From contig NZ_JAGQEE010000009.1 in assembly GCF_018304945.1 (NCBI RefSeq), forward strand, positions 62,001-126,000: a stretch of 64,000 nucleotides of DNA, read 5' to 3'. The notes beneath the pieces are model-generated. The model did no database searches. It was not told the DNA's origin and was given only the letters and a program-made list of their open reading frames with translations. Each line of letters opens with the position of its first letter. Within the stretch, counting starts at the first letter, position 1. Made by a program: the position numbers and the translations under genes. Below are positions 47,231-56,767 of the stretch, in pieces. Source of the DNA: Collimonas humicola. GTDB lineage: Bacteria > Pseudomonadota > Gammaproteobacteria > Burkholderiales > Burkholderiaceae_D.

Positions 47231-47997
47231 AGCGGCTGCAATTTGCCTGGCGCCTGACGCGCGTGCTGCTGCATCTGGTGATCGGCCTGTGGACCTGTGC
47301 GGTGGTGTTTCCGTTTGCCGATGCCACAGGCCGGCGCTGGCGCATCCGCCAATGGTCGGTCGAACTGCTGGCTATCTGCCGGGTAGAAGTCGCCTTGCGC
47401 AATCCTGGCGACAGTGTCGCCGCAGTGCGGGCGCTGATTGTCGCCAATCACGTATCCTGGCTCGACATTTTCGTCATCAACTCGATCCAGACCTGCAGTT
47501 TCGTCGGCAAATCGGATATCCGCGACTGGCCGCTGCTTGGGTGGCTATGCGAGAAGGGTGGCACCATCTTTATCGCGCGCGGCAAGCAGCGCGACGTGCG
47601 GCGCATTTTCCAGGGGCTGGTCACGAGCATCCAGGCCGGCGAGCGTGTTGCTTTTTTCCCGGAAGGCACCACCGCAGCGCAAGGAGCATTGCTGCCGTTT
47701 CATGCCAACCTGTTTGAAGCCGCGCTGGATGCCAAGGTGCCGGTGCAGCCATATGCGCTGCGCTACCTGGATGCGCAAGGAGCGCTGCATCCGGCGGCGG
47801 ATTTTATCGGCGACATGACTTTTGCGCAGAGCATGATCGCGATCTTGCAGGGCGAGCCGATGAAAGCCGAGCTGATCCAGCTGGCCCCGATCGAAACCGC
47901 AGGCGTACACCGGCGGCAGCTGGCCGCTACTGCGCAAGCCTTGATTGCCGATGCATTGGAACAGCCTCAGGCCGAGCGGGTCAGCGCTGCGGCATGA
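47227..47997 (+). CDS. 1-acyl-sn-glycerol-3-phosphate acyltransferase (PlsC family)
   Basis: This membrane-bound acyltransferase probably acylates lysophosphatidic acid or a related lysolipid. The 256 residues have an N-terminal hydrophobic segment (VLLHLVIGLWTCAVVFPF), the HX4D catalytic motif in NHVSWLD, GTIFIARGK and the FPEGTT motif. Its start overlaps pyrC' by four bases. Similar genes follow pyrC' in several Burkholderiales, but no functional link to pyrimidines is known. Confidence 0.88.
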   Translation: MKRLQFAWRLTRVLLHLVIGLWTCAVVFPFADATGRRWRIRQWSVELLAICRVEVALRNPGDSVAAVRALIVANHVSWLDIFVINSIQTCSFVGKSDIRDWPLLGWLCEKGGTIFIARGKQRDVRRIFQGLVTSIQAGERVAFFPEGTTAAQGALLPFHANLFEAALDAKVPVQPYALRYLDAQGALHPAADFIGDMTFAQSMIAILQGEPMKAELIQLAPIETAGVHRRQLAATAQALIADALEQPQAERVSAAA

Positions 47998-48010
47998 TGC
48001 CATTTCCGCT

Positions 48011-48850
48011 TCAGGGCTGACCGGGCCGTTGCGCTTGCGGGCAGCTCACTTGCAGCAGCGCCCGGTCGGCCAGGCGCACGGCAGTCAGTTTGCCGCCCCA
48101 GACGCAGCCGGTATCGAGCCCGATCAGATTGGGCCTTTGTATCAATCCCAGCGTCGACCAGTGTCCGAACACCACGGTGACGTCCTCCGTCTGGCGCCGC
48201 GGCGCATCGAACCACGGCAGGTAGCCGGGCAGGGAAATTCCAGTGCTTTCCTTCGCCGCCAGTTCCATCGTTCCGTCTTTGTCGCAAAAGCGCAGGCGTG
48301 TCAGGGCGTTGACGATGCAACGCAGGCGTTCGTTGCCTTTGAGTTCATCGTTCCAGTGCAAGGGATGATTGCCGTACATCTCGCGCAAGAAGCCTATCCA
48401 GTCAGGTCCTTGCAGCACGTCGCCTACTTCTTGGGCCAATGCCAACGTTTTCGTCGCCGACCATTGCGGCAGCACGCCGGCGTGTACGAATAAATGATCT
48501 TGCTGGTATAGGGCCAGAGGCTGGCGTCTTAGCCAATCAAGCAACTCTTCCCGGTCAGGTGCATTCAGGATTTCATCCAAGGTATCGCTGCGATGGAGTT
48601 TGCGGATGCCATGGGCGGCGGCCAGCAGATGCAGGTCGTGGTTGCCAAGCACGGCCTGCGCGCGTTCGCCCAGGGAGCGTATCAGGCGCAGCGTTTGTAG
48701 AGACTGCGGGCCGCGATTGACCAGGTCGCCGGCAAAAATGAATGTGGCGCCAGGGGTTGCCGCCTCGATCTTGTCTATCAGGGTTATCAGGCTTTGGTAA
48801 CAGCCTTGCAGGTCGCCGATGGCGTATGTCAAAGGACTAACGATTGGCAT
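48011..48850 (-). CDS. apaH: Symmetrical bis(5'-nucleosyl)-tetraphosphatase
   Basis: ApaH hydrolyses Ap4A to two ADP and also removes Np4-type RNA caps. The 279 residues start [20 protein letters not shown] after a short N-terminus. They show the metallophosphatase motifs [15 protein letters not shown] and [11 protein letters not shown], then LFVHAG and VVFGHWS. It converges with the plsC gene, whose stop is 13 bases away. Confidence 0.95.
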   Translation of the reverse strand: MPIVSPLTYAIGDLQGCYQSLITLIDKIEAATPGATFIFAGDLVNRGPQSLQTLRLIRSLGERAQAVLGNHDLHLLAAAHGIRKLHRSDTLDEILNAPDREELLDWLRRQPLALYQQDHLFVHAGVLPQWSATKTLALAQEVGDVLQGPDWIGFLREMYGNHPLHWNDELKGNERLRCIVNALTRLRFCDKDGTMELAAKESTGISLPGYLPWFDAPRRQTEDVTVVFGHWSTLGLIQRPNLIGLDTGCVWGGKLTAVRLADRALLQVSCPQAQRPGQP

Positions 48851-49233
48851 AAATGGAAGTATGAATTGGCGGGTTGACGGTTGCCATTGTAGATCGGTAG
48901 CAGGTTTCAGCGCAGAGATAGATGTTTTGAAGGTTTTCCGGCCACACGGGGGTTATGTAATTGAGATAAGTTGATTTTTGGCACTTTCCGTCGCAAAGGT
49001 GGTCCTAATTGCCCATCGCGATCATTTCCAGTTATTTAGATAGAAAATACTTGCATGAATGCATAGAAATTGCACCGACTTTTCGGCCGAACTAATCCGA
49101 AATGTGCTGCAAAGGTCGGATTTCTACGGATAATGGGGGATAATCTCGAACTGTTCAGATATTTTTATATTGCAAAAATATAATCAATATAAAATATCGC
49201 TTTTAATTTTTGCACTGCATTTAGGATGACCTC
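48851..49233. promoter_or_regulatory. Region upstream of the polysaccharide cluster, with possible rmlBA promoter
   Basis: No gene is supported in these 383 bases. The last 100 become very A+T-rich. A TATAAT at 49179-49184 lies 50 bases before the rmlBA start; a weak TTCAGA at 49154 has a 19-base spacer, so the -35 is poor. The A+T-rich stretch 49160-49215 is a plausible target for an H-NS-type silencer such as the protein at 60949. No JUMPstart/ops motif was recognised. Confidence 0.45.
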
Positions 49234-51213
49234 ATGATTTTTATCACTGGAGGAGCCGGCTTTATCGGTTCCAATTTCGTACTGGACTGGCTGGCGCAGA
49301 ATGACGAGCCAGTGATCAATTTCGATAAGCTGACTTACGCTGGAAATATCAATAATCTGGTGAGTTTGCGTCAGGATCCGCGCCATATCTTTGTACAAGG
49401 AGATATTGGCGATACGGCTCAGGTGGCTGCTTTGCTAGCCAAGCATAAGCCGCGCGCAATTGTGCATTTTGCGGCGGAAAGCCACGTTGATCGCTCCATC
49501 CATGGACCAGCCGCTTTTGTGGAGACTAATGTCAACGGCACCTTCGGCTTGCTTGAAGCAACGCGCGCATACTGGGGGGCTCTGCCGGAAGCTGAGAAAG
49601 CAGCCTTTCGTTTTCTGCACGTTTCAACCGACGAAGTGTACGGCACCCTGGGTCCGGATGATGCGCCGTTTACCGAAACGACTCAGTACGCGCCTAATAG
49701 CCCTTATTCTGCATCGAAGGCTGCATCGGATCATCTGGTCCGCTCCTATCATCATACTTACGGCCTGCCTACGCTGACCACCAATTGTTCCAACAATTAC
49801 GGCTCCTACCATTTTCCCGAAAAGCTGATTCCTTTGATCATCACCAATGCGCGCGCCGGCAAAGCACTACCTATTTATGGCGATGGACAACAGGTGCGCG
49901 ACTGGCTCTACGTGAGCGATCATTGCGCGGCGATTCGCCGGGTGCTGGAGGCCGGCAAGCCGGGCGAGGTATATAACGTTGGCGGCTGGAATGAGAAGGC
50001 CAATCTGGAAGTGGTGCACACCTTGTGCGACATCCTGGACCAGTTGGACCCCAAGCCGGCTGGCAGTTATCGTGACCAGATAACTTATGTTACCGATCGT
50101 CCTGGCCATGACCGGCGTTACGCCATCGATGCGCGAAAGATTGAACGCGAACTTGGCTGGAAGCCGCTCGAAACCTTCGATACGGGCATTCGCAAGACGG
50201 TCCGGTGGTATCTGGACAATCAGGAGTGGGTCAAAAATGTCCAGTCTGGCGATTATCTGAAGTGGGTTGAGCAAAATTACGAGCAGCGCCAGAGTTCGGT
50301 AGGGGGGTGTCCAATGAACGAGCCGATTTCGCAAAGCCGTAAAGGAATTATTCTCGCTGGCGGTTCCGGCACACGTCTGTATCCAGTGACGATGGCGGTC
50401 TCCAAACAGCTGCTGCCAGTGTATGACAAGCCGATGATCTACTATCCGCTGACTACGCTGATGCTGGCAGGGATACGCGAGATTCTGATCATTTCGACGC
50501 CGCAGGACACGCCGCGTTTCAAAGAGTTGCTGGGCGACGGACGGCAATGGGGAATCGAACTCAGCTATGCTGTGCAGCCGACGCCGGATGGTTTGGCACA
50601 GGCGTTCATTATCGGCCGTGAATTCGTCGGCGACTCGCCATCCGCCTTAATTTTGGGCGACAACATTTATTATGGCCACGATTTCGAGAGTCAGTTGCGT
50701 GCAGCATCTGCACGCACTGAGGGCTCTACAGTCTTTGCCTACCATGTTCATGATCCGGAACGCTATGGCGTGGTTGAGTTTGACGATCAGCGGCGCGCGG
50801 TGAGCATCGAAGAAAAGCCTGCCCAGCCTAAATCTCACTACGCGGTTACCGGACTCTATTTCTACGACAACGAAGTGTGCGATATCGCTGCCGGCATCAA
50901 GCCATCGCCGCGCGGCGAGCTTGAGATTACCGATGTCAATCGCGTCTACCTCGAGCAACATCGTCTGAACGTCGAGTTGATGGGGCGAGGCATGGCTTGG
51001 CTGGATACTGGTACGCATGAATCGTTACTGGAAGCGGGGCAATTTATTGCCACTATTGAAAATCGTCAAGGCCTGAAAATAGCCTGTCCGGAAGAGATTG
51101 CCTATCGCAAGGGATACATCGATGCTGAGAAACTAGAGCAATTGGCACAGCCGTTAAAGAAAAACGGATATGGCCAATATCTGCTGGGCTTATTAAAAGA
51201 CAAGGTGTTTTAA
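49234..51213 (+). CDS. rmlBA: Fused dTDP-glucose 4,6-dehydratase (RmlB) and glucose-1-phosphate thymidylyltransferase (RmlA)
   Basis: Residues 1 to about 352 are Rml[28 protein letters not shown] and the [15 protein letters not shown] catalytic Tyr/Lys. The end [17 protein letters not shown] is normal for RmlB. Residues 361-659 are a complete RmlA ([47 protein letters not shown]). The junction reads SSVGGCPM across a six-G run at 50302-50307. With five Gs, RmlB would end at a TGA overlapping the RmlA ATG (50314), and AGGGGGG is a good ribosome site. It may thus be a real fusion, a slippage site or a sequence error. Confidence 0.85.
   Translation: MIFITGGAGFIGSNFVLDWLAQNDEPVINFDKLTYAGNINNLVSLRQDPRHIFVQGDIGDTAQVAALLAKHKPRAIVHFAAESHVDRSIHGPAAFVETNVNGTFGLLEATRAYWGALPEAEKAAFRFLHVSTDEVYGTLGPDDAPFTETTQYAPNSPYSASKAASDHLVRSYHHTYGLPTLTTNCSNNYGSYHFPEKLIPLIITNARAGKALPIYGDGQQVRDWLYVSDHCAAIRRVLEAGKPGEVYNVGGWNEKANLEVVHTLCDILDQLDPKPAGSYRDQITYVTDRPGHDRRYAIDARKIERELGWKPLETFDTGIRKTVRWYLDNQEWVKNVQSGDYLKWVEQNYEQRQSSVGGCPMNEPISQSRKGIILAGGSGTRLYPVTMAVSKQLLPVYDKPMIYYPLTTLMLAGIREILIISTPQDTPRFKELLGDGRQWGIELSYAVQPTPDGLAQAFIIGREFVGDSPSALILGDNIYYGHDFESQLRAASARTEGSTVFAYHVHDPERYGVVEFDDQRRAVSIEEKPAQPKSHYAVTGLYFYDNEVCDIAAGIKPSPRGELEITDVNRVYLEQHRLNVELMGRGMAWLDTGTHESLLEAGQFIATIENRQGLKIACPEEIAYRKGYIDAEKLEQLAQPLKKNGYGQYLLGLLKDKVF
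50301..50316 (+). promoter_or_regulatory. G-run and internal ribosome site at the rmlB-rmlA junction
   Basis: AGGGGGGTGTCCAATG combines a purine-rich ribosome-binding site with the ATG of the RmlA half. It could allow separate RmlA translation even in the fused frame. A one-base change in the G-run would restore the usual ATGA-type overlap. Confidence 0.6.
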
Positions 51214-51215
51214 AT

Positions 51216-51761
51216 ATGCAAGTACAAACCACAAATATTCCTGAAGTATTGATTTTTGAACCAAAGGTTTTTGGTGATGATCGCGGCTTCTTCTACGAAA
51301 GTTTCAATGAACGCGGTTTTAATGAATTAACCGGTCTCAGCGTTAATTTTGTTCAAGACAATCATTCCAAATCCGCCAAAAATGTCTTGCGCGGACTGCA
51401 TTACCAGATCCGTCAGCCGCAAGGCAAGCTGGTGCGCGTCGTCGCCGGCGAGGTATTTGACGTTGCGGTTGATGTGCGTAAGAGTTCACCCACTTTCGGG
51501 CATTGGGTCGGCGTGACGTTATCGGCGGAAAACAAGCGCCAGTTATGGATTCCTGAAGGATTTGCACATGGTTTCGTGGTCACCAGCGAATCGGCTGAGT
51601 TCCTGTACAAGACTACGGACTACTGGGCGCCTGAATTCGAACGCAGCATTTTATGGAACGATCCTGCCATTGGCATTGACTGGCCGATTCAGGGAGCGCC
51701 GTTGTTATCAGGCAAGGACCAGATCGGGAAATTACTGGCTGACGCAGAGGTTTTTGCATGA
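51216..51761 (+). CDS. rmlC: dTDP-4-dehydrorhamnose 3,5-epimerase
   Basis: RmlC epimerises the keto sugar from RmlB. The 181 residues show EPKVFGDDRGFFYESFNERG, VLRGLHYQ with catalytic His62, the cupin core VRVVAGEVFDVAVDVRKSSP and GFAHGFVVTSE. It follows rmlBA by two bases and overlaps rmlD by four, so the four rhamnose activities form one operon. Confidence 0.96.
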   Translation: MQVQTTNIPEVLIFEPKVFGDDRGFFYESFNERGFNELTGLSVNFVQDNHSKSAKNVLRGLHYQIRQPQGKLVRVVAGEVFDVAVDVRKSSPTFGHWVGVTLSAENKRQLWIPEGFAHGFVVTSESAEFLYKTTDYWAPEFERSILWNDPAIGIDWPIQGAPLLSGKDQIGKLLADAEVFA

Positions 51762-52627
51762 AAATTCTCGTCACAGGTAAAACCGGCCAAGTCGGCTATG
51801 AGTTAGAGCGCAGCTTGCAAGGCCTTGGTGAGATCATCTCTCTTGATCGCAATCAGATGGATTTATCGGATTTGACCCAGGTCCGGGACGTCATTCGTGA
51901 GATCAAGCCAAATCTGATCGTCAATCCGGCCGCCTATACGGCGGTGGACAAAGCCGAGACGGAATCCGAGCTAGCCATGCGCGTCAATGGCGAGGCGCCT
52001 GGAGTCATGGCGGAAGAGGCCCGCAAGCTGGGCGCAGCGATAATCCATTACTCTACGGACTATGTATTCGATGGCAGCAAGACGAGTCCATATACAGAAA
52101 ATGATCCCACCTGTCCGATCAACGTGTACGGACGCAGCAAGCTGGCCGGAGAACAGGCAATTCAGGCTGCAGGCATTCCACATTTGATTTTGAGGACCAG
52201 CTGGGTCTACGGCGCACGGGGGAAAAATTTTCTGCTGACGGTGCTACGGCTAGCCCAAGACCGCAGCGAGTTGCGCATCGTTGGCGACCAGCACGGGGCG
52301 CCAACCTGGTGCCGGACAATTGCAGACACAACTGCGCATATAGTGGCTCAGGCATCGAGTGCCCAGGATTCACATGTCTGGTGGCAGGAGAAGAGCGGTT
52401 TGTATCATCTGACCGCACAAGGCCAGACCACTTGGGCGGGATTCACGGAAGCGATACTGGCAAACGCTGTTATCTCTAAAAAGCCCATCGTAACTGCTAT
52501 TACTACGCAGGAATATCCGTTGCCGGCAAAGCGCCCAAGCTATTCAGTTATCTCGTGCGAGAAATTAATCGCAACTTTCTGCGAATTGCCAACTTGGGAA
52601 AATTCTTTACGATTATGTCAATCTTGA
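51758..52627 (+). CDS. rmlD: dTDP-4-dehydrorhamnose reductase
   Basis: RmlD reduces the keto group with NAD(P)H to give dTDP-L-rhamnose. The 289 residues start MKILVTGKTGQVGYELERSL, an NADP-binding Gly motif. They have VNPAAYTAVDKAE, HYSTDYVFDG and the catalytic YGRSKLAGEQ, with LRTSWVYG. The start overlaps rmlC. It is the last gene of the G+C-typical rml block; base composition falls after its stop. Confidence 0.95.
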   Translation: MKILVTGKTGQVGYELERSLQGLGEIISLDRNQMDLSDLTQVRDVIREIKPNLIVNPAAYTAVDKAETESELAMRVNGEAPGVMAEEARKLGAAIIHYSTDYVFDGSKTSPYTENDPTCPINVYGRSKLAGEQAIQAAGIPHLILRTSWVYGARGKNFLLTVLRLAQDRSELRIVGDQHGAPTWCRTIADTTAHIVAQASSAQDSHVWWQEKSGLYHLTAQGQTTWAGFTEAILANAVISKKPIVTAITTQEYPLPAKRPSYSVISCEKLIATFCELPTWENSLRLCQS

Positions 52628-52861
52628 GAACGTCAAATATACCCGACATTTATAATATGATGGTTCATTTTCGTATATTTGATTATGTTTCTCAGAAATT
52701 GGCATTGTGCAAATTATCTTGCGGGTGAGCGGTTAGATGCCGGTTATTTGGAAATGTGAAATAGCTTTTAAATTATTTGCTGTTGAAGATTTATGATTTT
52801 TCAAAGAGGTATTATTATTTCTTTGTTTAATTGAAATTGGAAATAAATTATGGACTTTTAA
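52628..52861. other. A+T-rich intergenic stretch before the flippase
   Basis: No coding frame longer than a few codons is supported. The sequence is very A+T-rich, which marks the change into the low-G+C segment. It may hold a promoter, but no hexamer pair is convincing. Confidence 0.4.
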
Positions 52862-54139
52862 ATGTCGCTTAGTAAAAATACAATATGGAATTTGGCTGGA
52901 GCTGGACTTCCACTAGTTGTTGGTGCTGTAACTATCCCATTTCTGATGAATAAATTAGGAATTGAGAGATTTGGGATACTTACTCTTTTATGGGCGATTA
53001 TTGGTTATTTTAGTCTTTTTGATTTCGGATTGGGGCGGGCAATCACGCAACAGGTGGCTGCGTCATTAGGAGCTGGAAGATTAGGCGAGATACCTGGCTT
53101 AATTAAGATGGGAGTGAAATTCACCTTCCTAACCGGATTGGCCGGTGCTCTCATACTTGTTATTGCTTCTTATCCGCTTGGCTATAAAGGCCTGAATGTA
53201 TCCGTCTCGTTGCAACAAGAAACTTTCTATAGTTTGTTGATTGCGGCCTTGGGTATTCCGCTTGCCACTGTGAGCTCTGGACTACGCGGGGCGCTCGAAG
53301 CGTATGAGCATTTTTTTGCAAGTAATGTCGCGAAGATTTTTCTTGGTGTATCGATATTTTTCTTTCCCGTGATTGGCGTGTTTTTTTATGGGAAAAGTCT
53401 GTTGGCAGTTACTAGCTTCCTCATTCTTGCAAGATTGCTGAGCTGTGTCTTATATTGGTATTTGGTTAGTAAACTCCCTTGTGGAAATATTGCTAAAGGC
53501 ACTGTCGATATTGGAATGAGAAAGAAACTATTTTCATTCGGAATATGGATGACTGCGAGTAATTTGATTAGTCCATTATTGGTGAATATGGATCGATTTA
53601 TTATTTCATATTTATTGGGCGCGACAATGGTCGCGTATTATACGGTTCCATTTGAATTTCTCGTCCGCATGCTGATATTGCCGGGTGCAATTGGCGCCAC
53701 GTTATTACCAAGGCTAGCAAGAGATTTCACTATTGATTCAAAAACAGCAAGAGCCACATTCAACGGCGGCGTAAAAATAACATCAATTATTATGTTTTTA
53801 TTATGCCTTGCAGCCGCACTTCTGGCTTACCCTTTAATGAAGCATTTTCTTTCTGCTGATTTTGCAGATAAATCCTGGGTATTGGTTTTAATACTGTCAT
53901 TGGGCGTGTTGGTGAACGGCATTGCTTATATGCCTTATACTGCGTTGCATGCGCTCGGATATGCCAAGCCAACTGGAATATTACATATTACCGAATTTAT
54001 TGTTTATATCCCGTTGCTATTTTTATTAGTTAAAATGGGTGGGTTAGAAGGGGCTGCCATCGCATGGCTGATTCGAGCTGCAGTGGATTGCTTCGGACTT
54101 TTCTATTTATGCTATGGCAGGATCAACCGAGATATTTGA
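52862..54139 (+). CDS. wzx: Wzx-like polysaccharide/O-unit flippase
   Basis: The 425-residue protein is highly hydrophobic with about 12 to 14 predicted membrane helices. It starts MSLSKNTIWNLAGAGLPLVV, the usual beginning of MATE/Wzx-type exporters. It would move undecaprenyl-linked sugar units across the inner membrane. Codon use is A/T-rich, unlike the flanking housekeeping genes, consistent with transfer. Family assignment rests on topology and N-terminal similarity; the substrate is not deducible. Confidence 0.8.
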   Translation: MSLSKNTIWNLAGAGLPLVVGAVTIPFLMNKLGIERFGILTLLWAIIGYFSLFDFGLGRAITQQVAASLGAGRLGEIPGLIKMGVKFTFLTGLAGALILVIASYPLGYKGLNVSVSLQQETFYSLLIAALGIPLATVSSGLRGALEAYEHFFASNVAKIFLGVSIFFFPVIGVFFYGKSLLAVTSFLILARLLSCVLYWYLVSKLPCGNIAKGTVDIGMRKKLFSFGIWMTASNLISPLLVNMDRFIISYLLGATMVAYYTVPFEFLVRMLILPGAIGATLLPRLARDFTIDSKTARATFNGGVKITSIIMFLLCLAAALLAYPLMKHFLSADFADKSWVLVLILSLGVLVNGIAYMPYTALHALGYAKPTGILHITEFIVYIPLLFLLVKMGGLEGAAIAWLIRAAVDCFGLFYLCYGRINRDI

Positions 54140-54352
54140 GCTTAGAATAATATTTTTATTGCCATGTTCAAGCCAAATAATTGGGTATTTGTTTTTTGAA
54201 GATGCATATTTTTCTTCACCAGATTTTTGGCTGTTACTTGGGGGCTCCCATTTTTCATGTTTTTCAATAAATCATTTCGTACATCGAACCAAGTAGCCTA
54301 CTGATCAGTTTGCAGGCAGAATTTTCACTTCGTTAAATTTTAAGGTTATGCA
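54140..54352. other. A+T-rich gap between flippase and glycosyltransferase genes
   Basis: A possible 60-codon frame overlaps the wzx end and continues here, but it has no ribosome site and no family resemblance. Nothing else is seen in the 213 bases. A good AAGG ribosome site lies at the end, for the next gene. Confidence 0.35.
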
Positions 54353-55576
54353 ATGCAGAAGATCGCGTCAGTAACAATTTGTTCAATTAATTATATTGCC
54401 AAGGCTTTGGTCCTTTTTGATTCATATCGATTGCATCATCCGGATCATGATTTTTATGTCGTCATAGTGGATAGAAAAAATGCGGATTTCAAAGTTGACC
54501 GCGAGGGAATATCTGTTATTTGGGCAGAGGATTTAGGAATACCTGATTTTCATCAAAAGGCCTTTACTTTCGATGTTATCGAATTTAATACAAATGTTAA
54601 ACCGACAGCTTTGAAAATGCTGCTCAAAAAATATAGCGCCGTACTATATTTGGATCCCGACATTGAAATTTTTTCACCTCTGATCCCTGTTTTTGATGGA
54701 CTTGAGCATGCTCCCATTGTGGTAACCCCACATTGCAATACTCCCATTCTTGATGGATGTAAGCCCGATGATCTGGAGCTTTTGAAGTTTGGGACTTTCA
54801 ATCTGGGTTTTGTTGGCGTTTCACAATGCGACGAGGCGTTTGGATTTCTCGATTGGTGGTCGGCCCGCTGTCTTGAGCATGGCTTTTATGAGCCGCAAGT
54901 CGGACTTGCGGTTGATCAAAAATGGGTCAGTTTGGCACCGTCATATTTTCCAAATCTAAAAATCCTGCACGATGTCGGATTGAATCTGGCATTTTGGAAT
55001 CTGCATGAAAGAACTCTTTCATTGAAAGATGGTGCGTGGGTGGTAAATGACCATGTGCCATTGCGATTTATTCATTTCAGCTCATTCAATGCTTCTAAGC
55101 CAGAAATGATTGCGCAAAAACAAGATAGATTCGCGCCAGGAAGCCGCCCGGATTTTGAACCGCTGGCCAAAATCTATGCTGCTAAGTTGATTTCCGCGGA
55201 ATCAGAGAAATATAGTAAGCAAAAATATGGTTTCGATTATTTTGATGACGGTATTTATATCACTCCTGCGCTGCGACGATTCTACGCTGCATTGTATTTG
55301 GAGAGATTTTCCGAGATCAAGAATCCTTTTGAGGAAAATGGTCCGGTAAAGAAATTTGCCATGAAAAATAATCTGCTGGTGCGCGGCAATGTCCCGGCAA
55401 AAAGACATAATTTTCATGACATGAAATCCTATGGCCTGCAAATCAAAATAATCTTGAAAATGTTTCGCTTTGCTTTATATGTCGTTGGACCAGAAAAATA
55501 TTTTAATCTTATGAGATATTTGGCGCATATTTCTTCTCTGAGAAACCAGGCTGATATTTTCGATAAAAGAAAATAG
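54353..55576 (+). CDS. Glycosyltransferase-like protein (GT-A, GT8-like)
   Basis: The 407-residue protein begins with IASVTICSINYIAKALVLFD, a start seen in GT8-like glycosyltransferases. YLDPDIEIF (D-P-D, residues about 100-102) supplies the DxD-like metal and nucleotide site. Later motifs are FNLGFVGVSQ, DQKWVSL and FIHFSSFNAS, as in GT-A enzymes with a conserved late His. The donor and acceptor sugars are unknown. It is A/T-rich and lies between the flippase and the epimerase-like gene. Confidence 0.72.
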   Translation: MQKIASVTICSINYIAKALVLFDSYRLHHPDHDFYVVIVDRKNADFKVDREGISVIWAEDLGIPDFHQKAFTFDVIEFNTNVKPTALKMLLKKYSAVLYLDPDIEIFSPLIPVFDGLEHAPIVVTPHCNTPILDGCKPDDLELLKFGTFNLGFVGVSQCDEAFGFLDWWSARCLEHGFYEPQVGLAVDQKWVSLAPSYFPNLKILHDVGLNLAFWNLHERTLSLKDGAWVVNDHVPLRFIHFSSFNASKPEMIAQKQDRFAPGSRPDFEPLAKIYAAKLISAESEKYSKQKYGFDYFDDGIYITPALRRFYAALYLERFSEIKNPFEENGPVKKFAMKNNLLVRGNVPAKRHNFHDMKSYGLQIKIILKMFRFALYVVGPEKYFNLMRYLAHISSLRNQADIFDKRK

Positions 55577-55636
55577 ATTTTAACTAATTTTAGTATCGGT
55601 ATAAACTGATATTATATTTTTATTGATAATTTTATT

Positions 55637-56767
55637 ATGAACATACTTATTACTGGCGGATTGGGATTTATCGGGACGAATCTTGCGCTTTCTCTTCAGA
55701 AAGTAAATCAGCACAACGTTCGGATATTGGATAATTTGAGCCCGCAAATTCACGGTGTGATTCCTGCCGTGGATGCTCGAATACTCGGGCTTGCGAATGT
55801 GGAAATAGTGCGCGGGGACGTATGTGATCAGGCTGCCTTGAAAACGGTGTTGAATGGCATAGACGCCGTAGTTCATTTGGCTGCAGAAACAGGCACTGCA
55901 CAGTCGATGTATCAGATTTCACATTATAATAATGTCAATAGTCAGGCAACTGCCCAATTGTTGGATTTGTTGGCGAATACTCCACACTCAGTGAAGAAGA
56001 TCGTTCTCGCATCATCAAGATCTATTTATGGTGAGGGGGCATACGAGTGCAAGAATCACGGGACCGTTTATCCCGCAGCCAGAAGCGCTGCACAGTTGAA
56101 GAATCATCAATGGGATCCTGTTTGCCCGCAATGTGGTAATTCCATAACATCGATAGCGACACCAGAGGCGGCCCGGCCAAGTCCGGCATCCATTTACGCT
56201 GCGACAAAATATGCACAAGAGGATCTTATCCGTATTGCTGGGGATTCACTTGGCATCGGAACAGCAATCTTGCGGTTTCAGAATGTTTATGGCGCTGGCC
56301 AGTCACTCAATAATCCTTATACGGGAATTTTATCAATTTTTTCCACGCGGATACGTCGTGGTATGTCACTGCCAATCTTTGAGGATGGGCAGGAAAGTCG
56401 TGATTTTGTCCATGTCAGCGACGTTGTCCGTGCAATTGAGCTCGCACTTTTAAATGAGGCAGCGAACGGAGGCACTTTCAACGTTGGTGCCGGTGAACCT
56501 ACCTCTGTATTGGAGATTGCCAATATGCTTGTAGATGCCTTCGAGGGGAAAATAAGACCGGTAGTGACGGGCCAATATCGCTTGGGTGACATTCGCCACT
56601 GTTATGCGGACTTGAGCGAGATTAGATCGAAATTGAAATTCGAGCCACAGATATCCCTGAAGCAAGGAATAGAGGAGTTTGCGAACTGGGTTCTTTCGCA
56701 GCCTTTGCCGGAAGATGGCTTGGACAAAGCTAATGAAGAGTTGAAAAAACGCAAGATGATGTCATGA
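55637..56767 (+). CDS. NAD-dependent sugar epimerase, dTDP-rhamnose 4-epimerase-like, with Cys-rich insert
   Basis: The 376-residue extended SDR has GGLGFIGTN for NAD binding and the catalytic YAATK (Y187, K191). Between SSRSIYGEG and that motif lies an insert with C138, H141, C163 and C166, which looks like a zinc knuckle. This insert is a feature I associate with the dTDP-L-rhamnose 4-epimerase-like subgroup that makes dTDP-6-deoxy-L-talose. Its location after rmlBACD would supply the substrate. The name is therefore probable but not certain. It overlaps the acetyltransferase by four bases. Confidence 0.65.
   Translation: MNILITGGLGFIGTNLALSLQKVNQHNVRILDNLSPQIHGVIPAVDARILGLANVEIVRGDVCDQAALKTVLNGIDAVVHLAAETGTAQSMYQISHYNNVNSQATAQLLDLLANTPHSVKKIVLASSRSIYGEGAYECKNHGTVYPAARSAAQLKNHQWDPVCPQCGNSITSIATPEAARPSPASIYAATKYAQEDLIRIAGDSLGIGTAILRFQNVYGAGQSLNNPYTGILSIFSTRIRRGMSLPIFEDGQESRDFVHVSDVVRAIELALLNEAANGGTFNVGAGEPTSVLEIANMLVDAFEGKIRPVVTGQYRLGDIRHCYADLSEIRSKLKFEPQISLKQGIEEFANWVLSQPLPEDGLDKANEELKKRKMMS

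Noticed and set aside
48851-49233. JUMPstart/ops element upstream of the polysaccharide genes
   Set aside because: Only a partial tcggtagc is present near 48895; the GGCGGTAG core is not found.
54114-54296. Small 60-codon frame after the flippase
   Set aside because: No ribosome site, overlaps the wzx end and lies in A/T-rich DNA where short open frames arise by chance.
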